Of a DNA stretch of 64,000 nt, positions 47,127-58,939 are shown one piece after another. Location of the stretch: assembly GCF_019175385.1 (NCBI RefSeq), contig NC_083338.1, positions 96,530,062-96,594,061 on the forward strand. Direction: 5' to 3'. A program made the position numbers and the translations under genes. Source of the DNA: Lycium barbarum (Eukaryota; Streptophyta; Magnoliopsida; Solanales; Solanaceae). Each line of letters starts with the position of its first letter. The stretch's first letter is position 1. Under the pieces are notes generated by a model. It had not been told where the DNA came from. It saw only the letters and a list, made by a program, of their open reading frames with translations, and searched no databases.

Positions 47127-48259
47127 TAAGGGTGGGCGTTCGGTTATTCGGTTTCGGTTTTTTGAAAGTGGACACCGAACACCGAACCGAATTAATTCAA
47201 TTCGGTTCGATTTTTTGAAGTTCGGTTCGGTTCGGTTTTGATTTTTCTAGTTCAATTTTTTTGGTATGGGCCTCAAATGGACTTTTTTTCTGCTTGTAAA
47301 ATAGACTACATTTTTAATTAAAAATATGATATTTAAGTCACTAGATGATGAAAAATTAAGTAAAAAGTAAAAAAAGCTTACACCAATGCCACAGTAGAAA
47401 TACATCTTAACTTAGTATCCTAGATAAAATGATTAATTGTTCTTCACTTTGTTATCCAGTGCATGAATCTAACAAGCGTTTAATTTTCTTCTCATTTTTT
47501 CTGATATTTAGTTGTTGTAGTTGCGATTTTCGGTATTTTTACCAATTGAGCACATTTAATTTAGAAATTGGGGAGCATCAAGTCCATGTATGATGTTTCC
47601 GTGTTGTAGCCATGTAGGATTAATAATAGCCCATGCTGAAAAGCTACTTGACTTTAATTAATATTGTCGCACCTACATGGAAAACTTTGTACTGAAATGA
47701 ACCGGGCCAGAGAATTTGGGATTGAGTTTTAATTGATATGCTTTATGAGAATGGTTGAGTTCTTCTGTTGATGGATTTTAGGACACTATTGTACCATCAT
47801 TGAATATTTTTTAGAGGCTTAACAAGAATAACATAGAACTTGGCAAAAATATTTACAGCTAATTAAACATACTTTGCTTTGTAAGTGATAAAAAGGTAGA
47901 TAGTTTATAAAATACTTTCAATGATAGCCTGATGTTTCAAACATTAACTTATATTCTTCCAATGATAAAGTTAAGAAATACAATTTTCTCACAACTTTTA
48001 CGAGCAACAGCAATTAGGGTCTAGGATGGGCTTGGGACTTTGGGTTGGATGACAATTTTTTGGGCCCAAGAGTCAGTGGTCCTAAGTTTTATAATTTTTT
48101 TGTACTGACATAGTAAATGTTCGGTTAAATCAAAAAACCGAAGAACCGAAATTCCATAACCGAACACCGAAATTTTAGGAAAAAAAAACCGAAACCGAAA
48201 AACCTAATTAATTCGGTTCGGTATGGTTTTTTGATTTTCGGTATTTATGCCCAGCCCTA
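47127..48259. mobile_element. Non-autonomous hAT element in the F LTR
   Basis: The ends are TAAGGGTGGGCGTTCGG and, inverted, TAGGGCTGGGCATAAATACC, typical of plant hAT MITEs. The 8-bp flanks CGTACAAG (47119-47126) and TGTACAAG (48260-48267) differ at one base, fitting the 8-bp hAT duplication. Subterminal regions are dense in CCGAAC/GTTCGG motifs in opposite orientation on the two sides, as transposase-binding arrays would be. No transposase is encoded in its 1133 bp. Confidence 0.88.
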
Positions 48260-49074
48260 TGTACAAGTTTGATGTATTTGGCTAGTGCATTGCATTGCAC
48301 ATCATTACATTTTATTTTGCATCATTATATAGCTTTGTATTTCTGATTTGGTATGGTCGGTTCATATTATTATGATAGCATGGATCGGATTATGGACTGG
48401 GTTAGATTGCTGGGTAGTGACTCTTCCTAGGTCAGAACTTGGGTTTTGATTATCGATTGAGATTATTGTGATAAGACAGATTGGTGGTTTAGAAGCTTCC
48501 TCTTAGGTTGTGATTCAGTTATGGGATATTTTGAGACATTGGATTGAGTATTGTGTGCCTATCTGGTTATCTTGTTGATTTTATGCTTGTATGTGTGAAC
48601 TAATCTTAGTCGGCCTATGATGCTTACTTAGTACGTGTTGTTTGCACTAATGCTACTCTTGGTGTACTCTTCTTTTGAGTGCAGAGTTTGTTACTAGGTC
48701 TAGTTCCTTCCATCGAGGGTGATCCGAGTCTACGTGACAGAGATTCCAGGGTGAGCTTTTGGACTAGATCCGCAAGCCGGGGACGCTTCTTCGTATTTAA
48801 CTGTCTACTTGTATTCCTGAGACGGTATTGATATTTGAGATTTGTACTTCATATCAGACATCTAACTCGAAATAGTGACTCGTGTACTAGTCCAAACCCG
48901 ATTTTGGGATTGTTATTATTTCCGCATTTATTATCTATATGATTTGAATCTGTTAGCTAAATTATTGTCTATTTTTGCATAATTCTTATAAATGAATAAA
49001 ATGATTTGGGAATGGTTTGCCTACCTAGGGGGATGGTGTAGGTGCCATCACGATTCACGAATTGGGTCGTGACA

Positions 49075-51366
49075 ACTTGGTATCAGAGCCCTAGGTTACC
49101 GGTCTTACAAGTACAAGAGCATGTCTAGTAGAGTCTTGTGGATGGGTACGATGAACTTCGTACTTATCTGCTATAAGCTACAGGACATGTAGGACACTTT
49201 CAATTCTTTCATTAGTTCGTGCTACTTCATTACAATTGGTATCTAGTCGATTCCAATTGGTATAAGAATTTCCTTGTCTTATTCTCCCATGAATGGTGGA
49301 ACCTCATTTTCTAAACCTTTATACGAATGGTTCGAATGTGACGTGTTGTGGTAGGATACAAGATGTGTCGTCTTGATTTGGACGCGTGACCTAGTTCAGT
49401 TTCCAGTTATGACTTGAAGATTTAGTTGTGTGGGTTGTGATTTAGACCCGGTTATTTTGCTATATTCTTAGAAAGATGGGAGTGATAATGCAAGGGACCG
49501 TGTGATCCCCATGTTTTCAGCGAATAGTTACTCGGGAGTCGCATAAATGCAGTTATCGGTTAACAGAAATTATTTGCTCAAGGTGTGGTTGGTTTGGGAA
49601 GGCTTTAGCATCGTCCAGTGCATTATGATGGTTTGTGTGGCACGAGTGTATCTACCGTAAGTTGATGGTTCGACAATGGCAGTGTATAGATGTCAATATA
49701 TGGGAATAAATGCTCGGAAAGGATTGCTAGTTTTGACAAAGGTATAGTGACCGCGTGTAATAAAGAAGAGAAGTTGAGAATAAGGACGTGAAGGATGACT
49801 TTTGTTGGAAACACGTAGCAAGTAAGATTTCTAAGGGTATTTTAGGTATGAGTACTTTCGTGTTAATGGGACGGAGGCATGAGAAAAAGAATTTGGATAG
49901 ATTAATCTCCACTATTATGAAGGGAACAATTGGTATCTGACATGCTCGTTAGATTGAGGTTGCATGTTGTACGAGAGTGGATTGTGTATTCAGTTGTGAA
50001 AAAGTTAAGTTGGGTTTCGACATGACTATATGGTAGTGATTTGTGGGTTCTTTCAGGAGGGTGGTTATTGGTTTTAGGTCAGGAAGCGATATTACTTGTG
50101 ACGAATGGAGACTAAAGATGTTGGGCAGCTGTGGTACTAGTCCCTCAGTAAAGGGTATATTCATCGTTTCTTCGTGTTTTGGAGGAATGATAAGGTTATC
50201 ATGGAATCGATAGCTAGTTGATTCAAGGGTTATGTTAAGGTCATGCAAGGTAGAATGGACATAAGGGCTCAATGTTGAGTTGTTATGTTTGATTATGCCG
50301 TGAGCCAGTGATTGATTTATTAAATGACTTAGTGATGGTCAGGTATAAAGTTTTTAGTACCAAGGAACTATCGGGTGATGGTCGGATTTCGGGTTGAGGC
50401 ATGTCAAAAACAAGGAAATATTCTGGTGTCTGGTGCCCGCCGAAGCGACAGCAGAACCGCGGTAGCTGAGGGCCGACCGTTGCAGCGGACGACGGCTAGA
50501 TTCTCTTTTTATTTCCTAAGTTAGAAACCTTAAACCCTTGTCATATTCCTTTCATCGTTCTCTAAGCATACCTGGACGATGTTGAGAGCCTTGTACCAAT
50601 TGTGTGAGTTCAGCTAGTTCCTACTACAACTGGTGTTACTAGTCTGTTGAGTTAATCGAATGAAATGGATAATCGCGTGAATGGTTAGAGGTGTTCTGGT
50701 TTGACTATTGGGACGTTCAAAGTGAAAAATTAATATTGTTATCTAAATAAATTCGAGTTGTGGAGAACATTTCGAAATTTGAGTTAAGGGAATTTGAGAG
50801 AAAGCACCTTGGTGGATATAAGTTAGAGCAGTAATAGGATCTTTATGTGATATGCTCTATTTAGAAAGTTTTTAGTTTTAGAGTTGAGTGACTTAAGGGA
50901 ACTCTAGGGTGTAGAATGTGTGACATGCTACCATCTCCAGGGTTAAGTCAGTTAGTTGGCAAGGCTTATGATGTGCGGCATTCTATCGAGTGGGTTCGAG
51001 AAATGGTTTGACGTTGACGATGTTTGCGAGTTGATTGGAAATGGGGATTGAGGAGTCGAAAAAAGTATAGTTTATCGAGAATCGGTAAAAATAAGGTACA
51101 CCTTTGGGATTACTTTGGTCAGTATAGGTCGTGGAGGTGTTGTCTTGCATATTCAGATGAGGTGTGATCATGAGTACACTTAAGGAAAGGGGTCTACAAA
51201 AAAAAAGGGACTAAGTGATATGACAGAGTTTCGTGAGGTTTCGTGATTAGCGACTAGCGAGAAGCAAAATTCAGATAACCGGCATGTTAAGGCTTAGGGG
51301 AAGTGGCTTTAGTGATACACTATTAAGGTTCACTTTTACGCGGGCGCATAAAAGCTACTAAGAGGT
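49075..51366 (+). mobile_element. Internal start of element F, no readable gag
   Basis: About 2.3 kb follow the primer site before element E begins. I see no gag, protease or RT motif in any frame; short frames are antisense noise. A GC-rich dyad group (CCGCCGAAGCG to GCAGCGGACGACGG, 50430-50490) recalls the LTR dyads of A and F. F is either a noncoding derivative or its coding part lies beyond element E. Confidence 0.6.
49078..49090 (+). other. Primer-binding site of element F (initiator tRNA-Met)
   Basis: TGGTATCAGAGCC begins three bases after the LTR end. Confidence 0.92.
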
Positions 51367-53043
51367 TGTTGATGCTCTAAATTGGATTTAATGTTTTTAG
51401 AGTCGCCAACTAATTTATTAAGGGAAATTAGGAAAACTCGGTTAAAAGGGTTTATTCAAGCTAGAGAAAAAATCCTTTTGGACCAAAGTTCGAGGTAAGA
51501 ATTCTGGTGATCCCCTAGGGAAGGTTTTACGCACCCTGGTATTAAACATCTGTAGATTACGATTGACCTACGAGCTTCAATGTGTGATTATTGTAATTAT
51601 TTGCTTAAAAATGTTTAAGTTTCCGCAAAAAGTGTCATTTCATTCATATCATAAGTTAAGAAAAATTTGGAAGAAAAGTCCCCTTAGAAAAGGGTATTGG
51701 GTTCAAAAATCCGCGTAAGTGTTCAACTCACTTTATTGCAAGACTAAAAAATGTAAGACTATGTAAAAATAAATATATCAAGGATAAAGAATGTGCGTCT
51801 ATGTAATGTGCGTCTATGTATATTAAACATATAAAGAACATATTTCAAGTGTAAAAGAGTGTACGTCAAACCTAAAATGTGTAAAGAATTGTATAACTAG
51901 GTATATTAGTGCATAAAGAATGTAAAAATAATTTACGAATATTGATTGGTGTAAAGATTTTATATAACGAAATTATTCAGAAAATTGAAGTTTATTCGAC
52001 TTGTTTGTACCGTTTAGTTAAAAGGAGTGTTTTTTTAATGAATATCCTATCAAAAGAATAAGGAACAAAATAATTGTAAAAAATATTGGTAAAAAATAAG
52101 TATAAGGAATTTTGGATAAAAAATGAGTGTAAATGTGTAATGCCTCTAAAGAATAAAAGATTTGTAAATGGACGACTTAATATTTGCCTAGCGTCAAAAT
52201 GTGGATTTAACTTAATTAAAATATGTATTAGTGTACACGAAACAATATAAAATGTAAGTTGTATTAAGAGTGTATAAAGAATATAAAATAAAGGATGGAC
52301 TAGTATTTTTGCCTAAACGTCAAAAGTGTGAATTTATTTAACAAAATATTTTTACCAAGTCAATTTAATCTAGTTATGAAAGTATTGACGGCCTAAGTCT
52401 TTCCTAAAGCGAATGACAATTTTAAGTTAAACAAACAAGACGACAAGTAAATAAATATATCAACCCGTCATTCCAAAAATAAAGTTTCCACCATACAACG
52501 AGTTTATGTTTTGTACAGTTATAAAAAATGCGGAAAGTAAATACAAATAGTGATTCGATGAAGTCTTCGGGATGTATCTCTGGGTACCTGTATAGACACT
52601 TAGTAAAAGTGTTAGTAAGAGAATAAATAACTATCGAATGAATTAAAGAAATAATGAATAAACTTAACATAAAAATCCGTCTTTTGTACAGGGGAGGCCT
52701 TGAAAATCGACAAAAATTTCTTCATTGGCCATTTGGGTTTAGTATTCTCCCAAATGAGTTTAAATAAATGGTAAAAAAGGATAAAAGTGTCGTTGGCCGC
52801 CGGGAGTATTTTCCGGGCACAAAACAAACATTTATCTTAGAAAAAAAAAAAAGAATGCTAAAAGTAGTCTGAAAATGCACAGTAACTTAGCAACACAAAC
52901 ACAAAGATGAGATGCAGTTCGTCAGCAAAATGTAGCCATTAAACTAGCATGAAAAGGTCCAAAACAAACTTATAACAAAGCAGCGAGCAAGAGCCAAAGT
53001 CGAAGCTTTGACGAGAACATAATAATGAACACAGTAGCTTCAA

Positions 53044-54089
53044 GTTGAGTAGGACCAAGACAGAGTACTTGGAGTGCAAGTTCAGTGATATAGTACATGA
53101 GGCTGACGTGGAAGTGAAGCTTGGCACCCAGGTCATACAGAAGAAAGATAGTTTCAAGTATCTTGGGTCTATTATACAAGGAAATGGGGAGATTGATGAT
53201 GACGTCACACATCGTATTGGTGCAAGATGGATGAAATGGAGGCTTGCCTCCGGAGTGTTGTGTGACAAGAAGGTACCACCGAAACTTAAAGGCAAGTTCT
53301 ACAAAGTGGTGGTTAGACCAGCTATGTTGTATGGGGCGGAGTGTTGGCCAGTCAAGAAATCTCATGTTCAGAAGATGAAAGTGGCGGAAATGAGAATGCT
53401 GCGATGGATGTGTGGGCACACTATGAGTGATATGATTAGGAATGAAGTCATCCGAGACAAGGTTGGAATAGCCTCAGTGGAAGACAAGATGCGGGAAGCG
53501 AGGCTGAGATGGTTTGGGCATGTGATGCGGAGAGACGAAAATGCCCCAGTGCGGAGGTGCGAGAGGTTGTCCAGTGACGGCTTCAGAAGAGGTAGAGGTA
53601 GGCCGAAGAAGTATTGGAGGGAAGTGATAAGACCGGAGATGGCGCATTTCCTGCTTACGGAGGACATGACCTTAGATAGGAGGGTATGGAGGACTCATAT
53701 TAGGGTAGAAGGATAGTAGGTAGTCGCGTTTATCCTCCCTTGAGAGTAGTTATGTTGTTGTATAGTTTCTTGTCTCTTCATTTCTGCGAGTTTCTACGGG
53801 TATCTGTTGGTTTATAATGGCTTATTTACCTTCATTGTTTTCATTTTCATAGTTATTTATAGCAGTTAATTCTCCTTTTACCATGACTTTCTTGCTTTGT
53901 TATTCCTTGCTTTCATATTGTTTTCGATACGCTTGATCATATCTAACCTTTTGTCTTGTCTTGTCTTTCTTTCTCTCCTCTCTTGAGCCGAGGGTCTTTC
54001 GGAAACAGCCGCCCTACCTTTCAAGGTGGGGGTTAGGTCTGCGTACACTCTACCCTCCCCAGACCCCACATAGTGGGATTATACTGGGC

Positions 54090-54120
<31 letters not shown>
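53044..54120 (+). mobile_element. 5'-truncated RTE-type LINE in E's left LTR
   Basis: 1077 bp flanked by the perfect 9-bp duplication TAGCTTCAA (53035-53043 and 54121-54129). E's right LTR has the uninterrupted single copy at 62544-62552. It contains the C-terminal part of the LINE ORF, a 3' untranslated region with GTCTGCGTACACTCTACCC, and a (TTG)n tail at 54090-54120 in place of poly(A), as in plant RTE elements. It is truncated by incomplete reverse transcription. Confidence 0.95.
53045..53716 (+). pseudogene. C-terminal fragment of RTE LINE reverse transcriptase ORF
   Basis: 223 residues, open to a natural TAG, without its own ATG (the first codon is TTG). It begins just after the catalytic part with [12 protein letters not shown], then [47 protein letters not shown] and [10 protein letters not shown], and ends with the Arg-rich [11 protein letters not shown] and GRGRPKKYW region. 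These are hallmarks of the plant RTE LINE C-terminus. The RT palm and endonuclease are absent, so it is inactive. The open frame and exact target duplication suggest a recent insertion. Confidence 0.93.
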
Positions 54121-54121
<1 letters not shown>

Positions 54122-55425
54122 AGCTTCAACGATAACGGAAATTCGCCGGAGATTAAGATCAGGCCAAACATCCAGAATCAAGCACACCAATAAGAGATTG
54201 TACGAATGAGAACGAAAAAACAATAGCATAGTATAAAGGTCATCGTCGGAGCTTTGTTTTCCTCAGCCAGCTCCATATTTCCAGCGTAAATCAGTGGGAA
54301 AATTATATGACAATACAAACACATATATACACAAAATACACAGAATGAAAAAGAGGTCACGGGCCATGTCGTGATTCCGTCTAGATTTGTACGTTTTCTG
54401 GTGGAAAATCTTAAAAATCAGAAACACAAAAAATGAAAATATGAGAGGAAAGGAGAGAGGGGAGCAACAACTGCTAGGGACGTGGTTGCTTGCTTCTCCA
54501 GTTCACTGGAGCAACGAAGAAGATGAAGGGGGCTGTTTTGGTGTCGTTTGGTTCTTGTTTGGAGGTTGTTTGGTTGGAGGAAGATTTTGCCCAGTTCGCC
54601 GGTGGCTGGTTGCAGCCATCGGAACAGTGATTGGGAAGAGGGAAAGAGTTAAAAGGACTACTGGTTGGTTTCGGTGATGTGAGTTCGCCGGAGAAGATGG
54701 CAGAGAGGCGACAGTTTTGTGGAGGGAGGATGAAGGGAAGAGAAAATGTTTAGGGTTTAAAGAAAAAATTTGAAATGTGCAAGTGTTGTATTAAAAAAAA
54801 TGAGTTCATGAAAAATATCCCCTTCTATATCTTTATAATACAAACTAACCCCTTCTATTGTCCAAAAAATATAAAGTCATACCCCTTTGTCCCCTCAATG
54901 CTCATTTTAATCTTTGAGTTATTGTCCAATGGGGATTTCACCCTTTTAACCAATGTATAAAAATCTATTAACCACTGAATGAAGAACCTAACCCATCACT
55001 TCAAATGTCATCTTTTAAAAAGTGACAAGACCTTGACTTGATCAAATTGTTACTCTACATTGAAGAATTAATTGCTTCGATTTTCTCTACATCTACGGAC
55101 TGTGCTAAAATATAATTAACTAATACATGTATAAATAATAATGTAAGTATAAAATATAAATATTAATGTATAAGATACAAAAATGTACTGCTAAAATAAA
55201 TAAAAAATTATTAACTGCACAAAATGGTAGTATTACGCTGTACATGTGCAAAAATAATGATTCTTAAAAAGGACCATAAATTGATAAAATTCCCAAAATA
55301 AGGATAATCATCAATAAATTGTCAAAAAATGTAAAAATGTGTAAAAAAATATATTTTGCGCTCTTTAACGAATCAGCCCAAAACGTTAATTTTAAGCACG
55401 TCGAGCCAAAATTAGGTGTCAACAG

Positions 55426-55440
55426 CTTGTCCCTCTTCGA
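55426..55440 (-). other. Polypurine tract of element E
   Basis: The minus strand reads CGAAGAGGGACAAGC immediately before the 3' LTR start TGTTGACACC. Confidence 0.75.
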
Positions 55441-55734
55441 CCAGAGACGATGAAAGAGTTTTCGGACGAAGACGTTGACATGTAGCCTATTTTGGCTCGG
55501 CAAAGAATTACTTAAAAGGATATGCACAAGGAAAGAAGCCAGATGTTGGTAGAGCTCTATCGATGCTCTCCATCAGTCGGCAGGGTTGTGATAAAAAAAA
55601 TGATAAAAAAGGAAGGATTGTTCAGGGCCGAAAACATTGACGTACCCACTCGTCGCTTCCAAAATTGCCCTAGTGGGAGGGTGTAAGATTGTATACTTGC
55701 TGGGGTAAGAATGATTCTCGCCCCGATGGAACTG

Positions 55735-55960
55735 AACTCTACATAGAGCTTCTTACATATCTCGTCAATCACGAGAATCAGGTCAATGTAGTTCGAAAGG
55801 TGGTAACTAATGGATGTTGTGGCAAATTTTGATCGTCCGATCAAAATTTTTCCCCAGTGTTGTTGGAGTGGTCCTAGCAAGTGTAGGACGAAGGACGGTC
55901 ATTCTCGAATTTGAGCTACCTACATATCCCTGAGATGGGAGTCAGACCGATTGTAGTTCG
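55735..55960 (-). repeat. Two-hairpin structured motif, copies 1 and 2
   Basis: Copy 1 (55735-55793): outer stem TTACA/TGTAG, inner stem TCTCGT/ACGAGA (six pairs), adjoining hairpin CTCTA/TAGAG. Copy 2 (55903-55960): outer CTACA/TGTAG, inner TCCC/GGGA, weak adjoining CTC/GAG. Stems differ in sequence from the other copies but still pair, while the AATCAGGTC-type spacer is conserved. Plus-strand bases are given; the element's RNA would be the complement. Confidence 0.7.
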
Positions 55961-56029
55961 TGGAAACTTGTTGGGGAGGAAAATGATTCATTGCTAGAGG
56001 GGCGACGAACTCAGAGCCATGGATTGAAA

Positions 56030-56236
56030 TGGACTACAAAGTTGTATGTCGGGACCCTGATGAAAACATCGGGTTGTGTGCCAAAGCTTTGAATGTAGAG
56101 GGGTCCTGGATTGTGTGTGAGGACCTTGATGCATACTCCGATTTGTGTGTCGAAGCCTTGAAATGAAATAAAGTCTCGTGTTGTGTGCTGAGATCCTGAT
56201 GCATACCCGGCTTTATGTGCCAGAGCTTTGAAATGG
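56030..56236 (-). repeat. Three degenerate units of about 65 bp
   Basis: Each has a TTGTGTG.TG..GA.CCTGATG half and a TGTGCCA.AGCTTTGAA half, from 56040 to 56232, directly abutting the 39-bp array. Confidence 0.75.
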
Positions 56237-57095
56237 AATACCCGTATTTGAAGGTGGGCGCTTGTAAAAAATAAAACTAAGATACCCGTATTTGAAAGTG
56301 GGTGCCTGATTGAATGAAATACCCGCATTAGAAGGTGGTTGCCTGAACTGAAATTAAAATACCCACATTAGAAGGTGGACGCCTGACTGAAATTAAAATA
56401 CCAGCATTAGAAGGTGGGTGTCTGACTGAAATTAAAATACCCGCATTAGAAGGTGGGCGCCCGACTGAAATTAAAGTACCCGCATTAGAAGGTGGGCGCC
56501 TGACTGAAACGAAAGTACCCGCATTGGAAGGTGGGTGCCTGACTAAAATTAAAATACCTGCATTAGAAGGTGGGTGCTTGACTGAAATTAAAATACTCGC
56601 ATTAGAAGGTGGGCGCCTGAACTGAAATTTAAAATACCCGCATTAGAAGGTGGGCGCCTGAACTGAAATTAAAATACCCGCATTAGAAGGTGGGCGCCTG
56701 ACTGAAATTAAAATACCCGCATTAGAAGATGGGCGCCTGACTGAAAATAAAATACCCGCATTAGAAGGTGGCGCCTAACTGAAATTAGAATACCCGCATT
56801 AGGAGGTGGGTGCCTGAATTAGAATTGAAATACCCGCATTAGAAGGTGGGCGCCTGACTGAAAAATTAAATACCCGCATTAGAAGGTGGGCGCCTGACTG
56901 AAATTAAAATACCCGCATTAGAAGGTGGGCGTCTGACTGAAATTAAAATACCCACATTAAAAGGTGGACGCCTTGACTGAAATTAAAATACCCGCATTAG
57001 AAGGTGAGCGCCTTAACTGAAATTAAAATACCTGCATTAGAAGGTGGGTGCCTGACTGAAATTAAAATACCCGCATTAGAAGGTGGGCGCCTGTA
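56237..57095 (-). repeat. 39-bp tandem array, about 22 copies
   Basis: The consensus unit contains TACCCGCATTAGAAGGTGGG followed by CGCCTGACTGAAATTAAA. The first two copies are the most diverged; inner copies are nearly identical. Length variants of 38-41 bp are scattered. There are no unique spacers and no coding. It lies about 0.8 kb from the 3' LTR on the element-sense 3' side. Confidence 0.95.
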
Positions 57096-57329
57096 TATTT
57101 TTTTTTGGTGCATTTTCGTTACTTTTGTTGTAAAGAATATTGGAAAATGAAGAAGTGAAGAGAATCGTGTCTTGACTTCAGTTAGTACCAACAATTAGTT
57201 TTGTGCATAAGAATTTCGTCAATTTCTTCTCAGCTAACCGAGATTGATTTCGAGATAATTCCTATAGCTTCAAGTGGTACCTCAGGCATACCTAAGTATC
57301 AACAAGATTTGTTCGTCTTGCTTCAAGCA

Positions 57330-58480
57330 AAGGTTTTGAACTATACCTATCCTCATGTTTCAAGTGCCCTCACTAGAAAGAAAGTCCCTTTTTCACACAT
57401 ATTCAGTATTTTTGAACTTTGGGATGTTTAGAGAAGTACACTCATACTCAGAAAGATATTCAATGCATGTAATTGTGATACCATAAGCTTGACCGTCATG
57501 TAAGTATCCACGAATGTGAGAACCCTTGGTATGGGATCATGTAGGTCTTGTTATGGGTTTGTAATGTAGGCTTGGGAAAAGGGTAGGATATCATTTGGGT
57601 AAGGAGTGACTAATCCTTCCTGAGCGTTGCACTATGTCTGTGCTTGGTATTTGTGTGCTTTGATGCTGATCTGCTTCGTTTTGTTGTCCATTTCTTTTGT
57701 ATTTGTGCGACTTCTTTTGCAAGTAGGAGCTTTTTGTTTTTTGGAGTTCGGGGTTGTATGCCCGAGACTTTGTGGGGATTAAGAGAATTGACCTAGGTTG
57801 TATGCCCGAGGTCTTGATCCTAATTCTGGGTTGTATGCTGGAATGTGAAAAATAAAAAGGAATAACTGATTGTATGTCCGAGATCCAGAATGACTGATTT
57901 TTCTTTTTTAGGCTCCTTCTTGCTTTGGAGGTCGTTCTTCGTCTTTGTTTTTCTGGGACTGTTGAATCTTTTTTTTTTTTTTTTTTTTGAAGCTTCACCT
58001 TAGATCTCTATCCGTGGTTGCACGTTTCTAGTGCGCTCAGGGAGGTTAGGCCAAGAGAGGGATAATGTGTGTTAGCACTCAGAAATAGTATAGGCTTATG
58101 ATGTGATTGTCAAAGAAAAGGTTATAGGCTCAAAGGGGGAATACTAGGGATAATGTCATTTGGTAGGCTAGAAAGGCTTAAACGGGTCAAAGAAGGCCTA
58201 CGATCCTTTCCTATACCAAGTGTTACTCATAATTTCGCCTCAACAGACATTCAGGCCAAGTTCTAGATCACAATGCAATGCGATGGAACGCTGTCTAAAG
58301 CTCACCACACAATGCACATGAAACAATTAGATTTGTTTTGTTCTTGTCTTACAAGCATGCAAGAGAATTTTTCAAGTGTCACTTAAGGTTTTAATGAGAG
58401 GTACCAAAAGAATCTATGCTTTACCACGAAGTCAGTCCTCTCCATCATATCGATTGTCACTTGTTTCTTTCCTATGCACA
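57330..58480 (-). repeat. Noncoding module shared with element C
   Basis: Colinear with 24385-25400 of element C (blocks listed there). It also contains three GTTGTATGCCCGAG-type short repeats between 57750 and 57840 and a poly-T run at 57969-57988. No conserved protein frame. Confidence 0.75.
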
Positions 58481-58554
58481 TTTCTAACTGTGTTGGTACC
58501 AACTAAGTCAAAGATATGAATCTAAAAAATATTTTTTGTATTTTTTGAATAAGG

Positions 58555-58930
58555 AGTACAGAACCCAAGAAAGGTTGCCTGCGTATCCCATCTTTGATGA
58601 GAATAAGGTGCGCGTAGTTCGTTCAAAGAGATAAGAACAAAGATTTTTTTTTGACTTTCAAATGTTTTTTTTATAGGGAATACCGAACCCAAAGGGGCTG
58701 CCTACGTATCTCATCAAATAAGAGAATCAGGTATGCGTAGTTCGTTGAGATAGGTAGAAAGAAAAAATATATTTTGTGATTTTTCAAAATAAAGGATTTT
58801 TTTTTTTTGTGATTTTTTGAATGATGAAGGATTTTTTTTTTGAGTGATTTTTTGAATAATGAATAACAAACCCAAAAAGGCTGTCTACGTATCTCATCTA
58901 AGAAGAAAATCAAGTGTGCGTAGTTCTTGC
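58555..58930 (-). repeat. Two-hairpin structured motif, copies 3 to 5
   Basis: Copy 3 (58560-58620): outer CTGCG/CGTAG, inner CATC/GATG extended by two pairs, adjoining hairpin AACC/GGTT. Copy 4 (58684-58744): outer CTACG/CGTAG, inner TCTC/GAGA, adjoining CCC/GGG. Copy 5 (58866-58926): outer CTACG/CGTAG, weaker inner TCT/AGA. All are followed by TTC(G), with ATAAGG, ATCAGG or ATCAAG as spacer. Confidence 0.7.
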
Positions 58931-58939
58931 AGATAAGAT

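Larger units (their letters stand above)
38195..49074 (+). repeat. 5' LTR of element F, interrupted by G and a hAT element
   Basis: Begins TGTAACAACCCGTTTGGTCG and ends GAATTGGGTCGTGACA, directly followed by a primer-binding site. That makes it a 5' LTR in plus orientation. Without copia element G (39132-45768) and the hAT element (47127-48259) it is about 3.1 kb. Ends and inner blocks resemble solo LTR D. The partner 3' LTR would lie beyond the window or is lost. Confidence 0.85.
51367..55425 (-). repeat. 3' LTR of element E (carries a LINE)
   Basis: From TGTTGATGC to GTGTCAACA on the plus strand; without the LINE it is about 3.0 kb. From 51749 on it matches 61240 onward at a few percent divergence. 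The first 382 bases match the partner only at family level (shared AGAGTCGCCA and a CCCC.AGGGAAGGT..TA.GCA block). Relative to the partner it also lacks about 150 bp near 54668. Several open frames recur in both LTRs (for example near 52422-52827 and 61932-62337); they are LTR by-products. Confidence 0.82.

Noticed and set aside
56237..57095. CRISPR-like regular array
   Set aside because: Units are contiguous 39-mers with no unique spacers, in a plant transposon; it is a tandem repeat.
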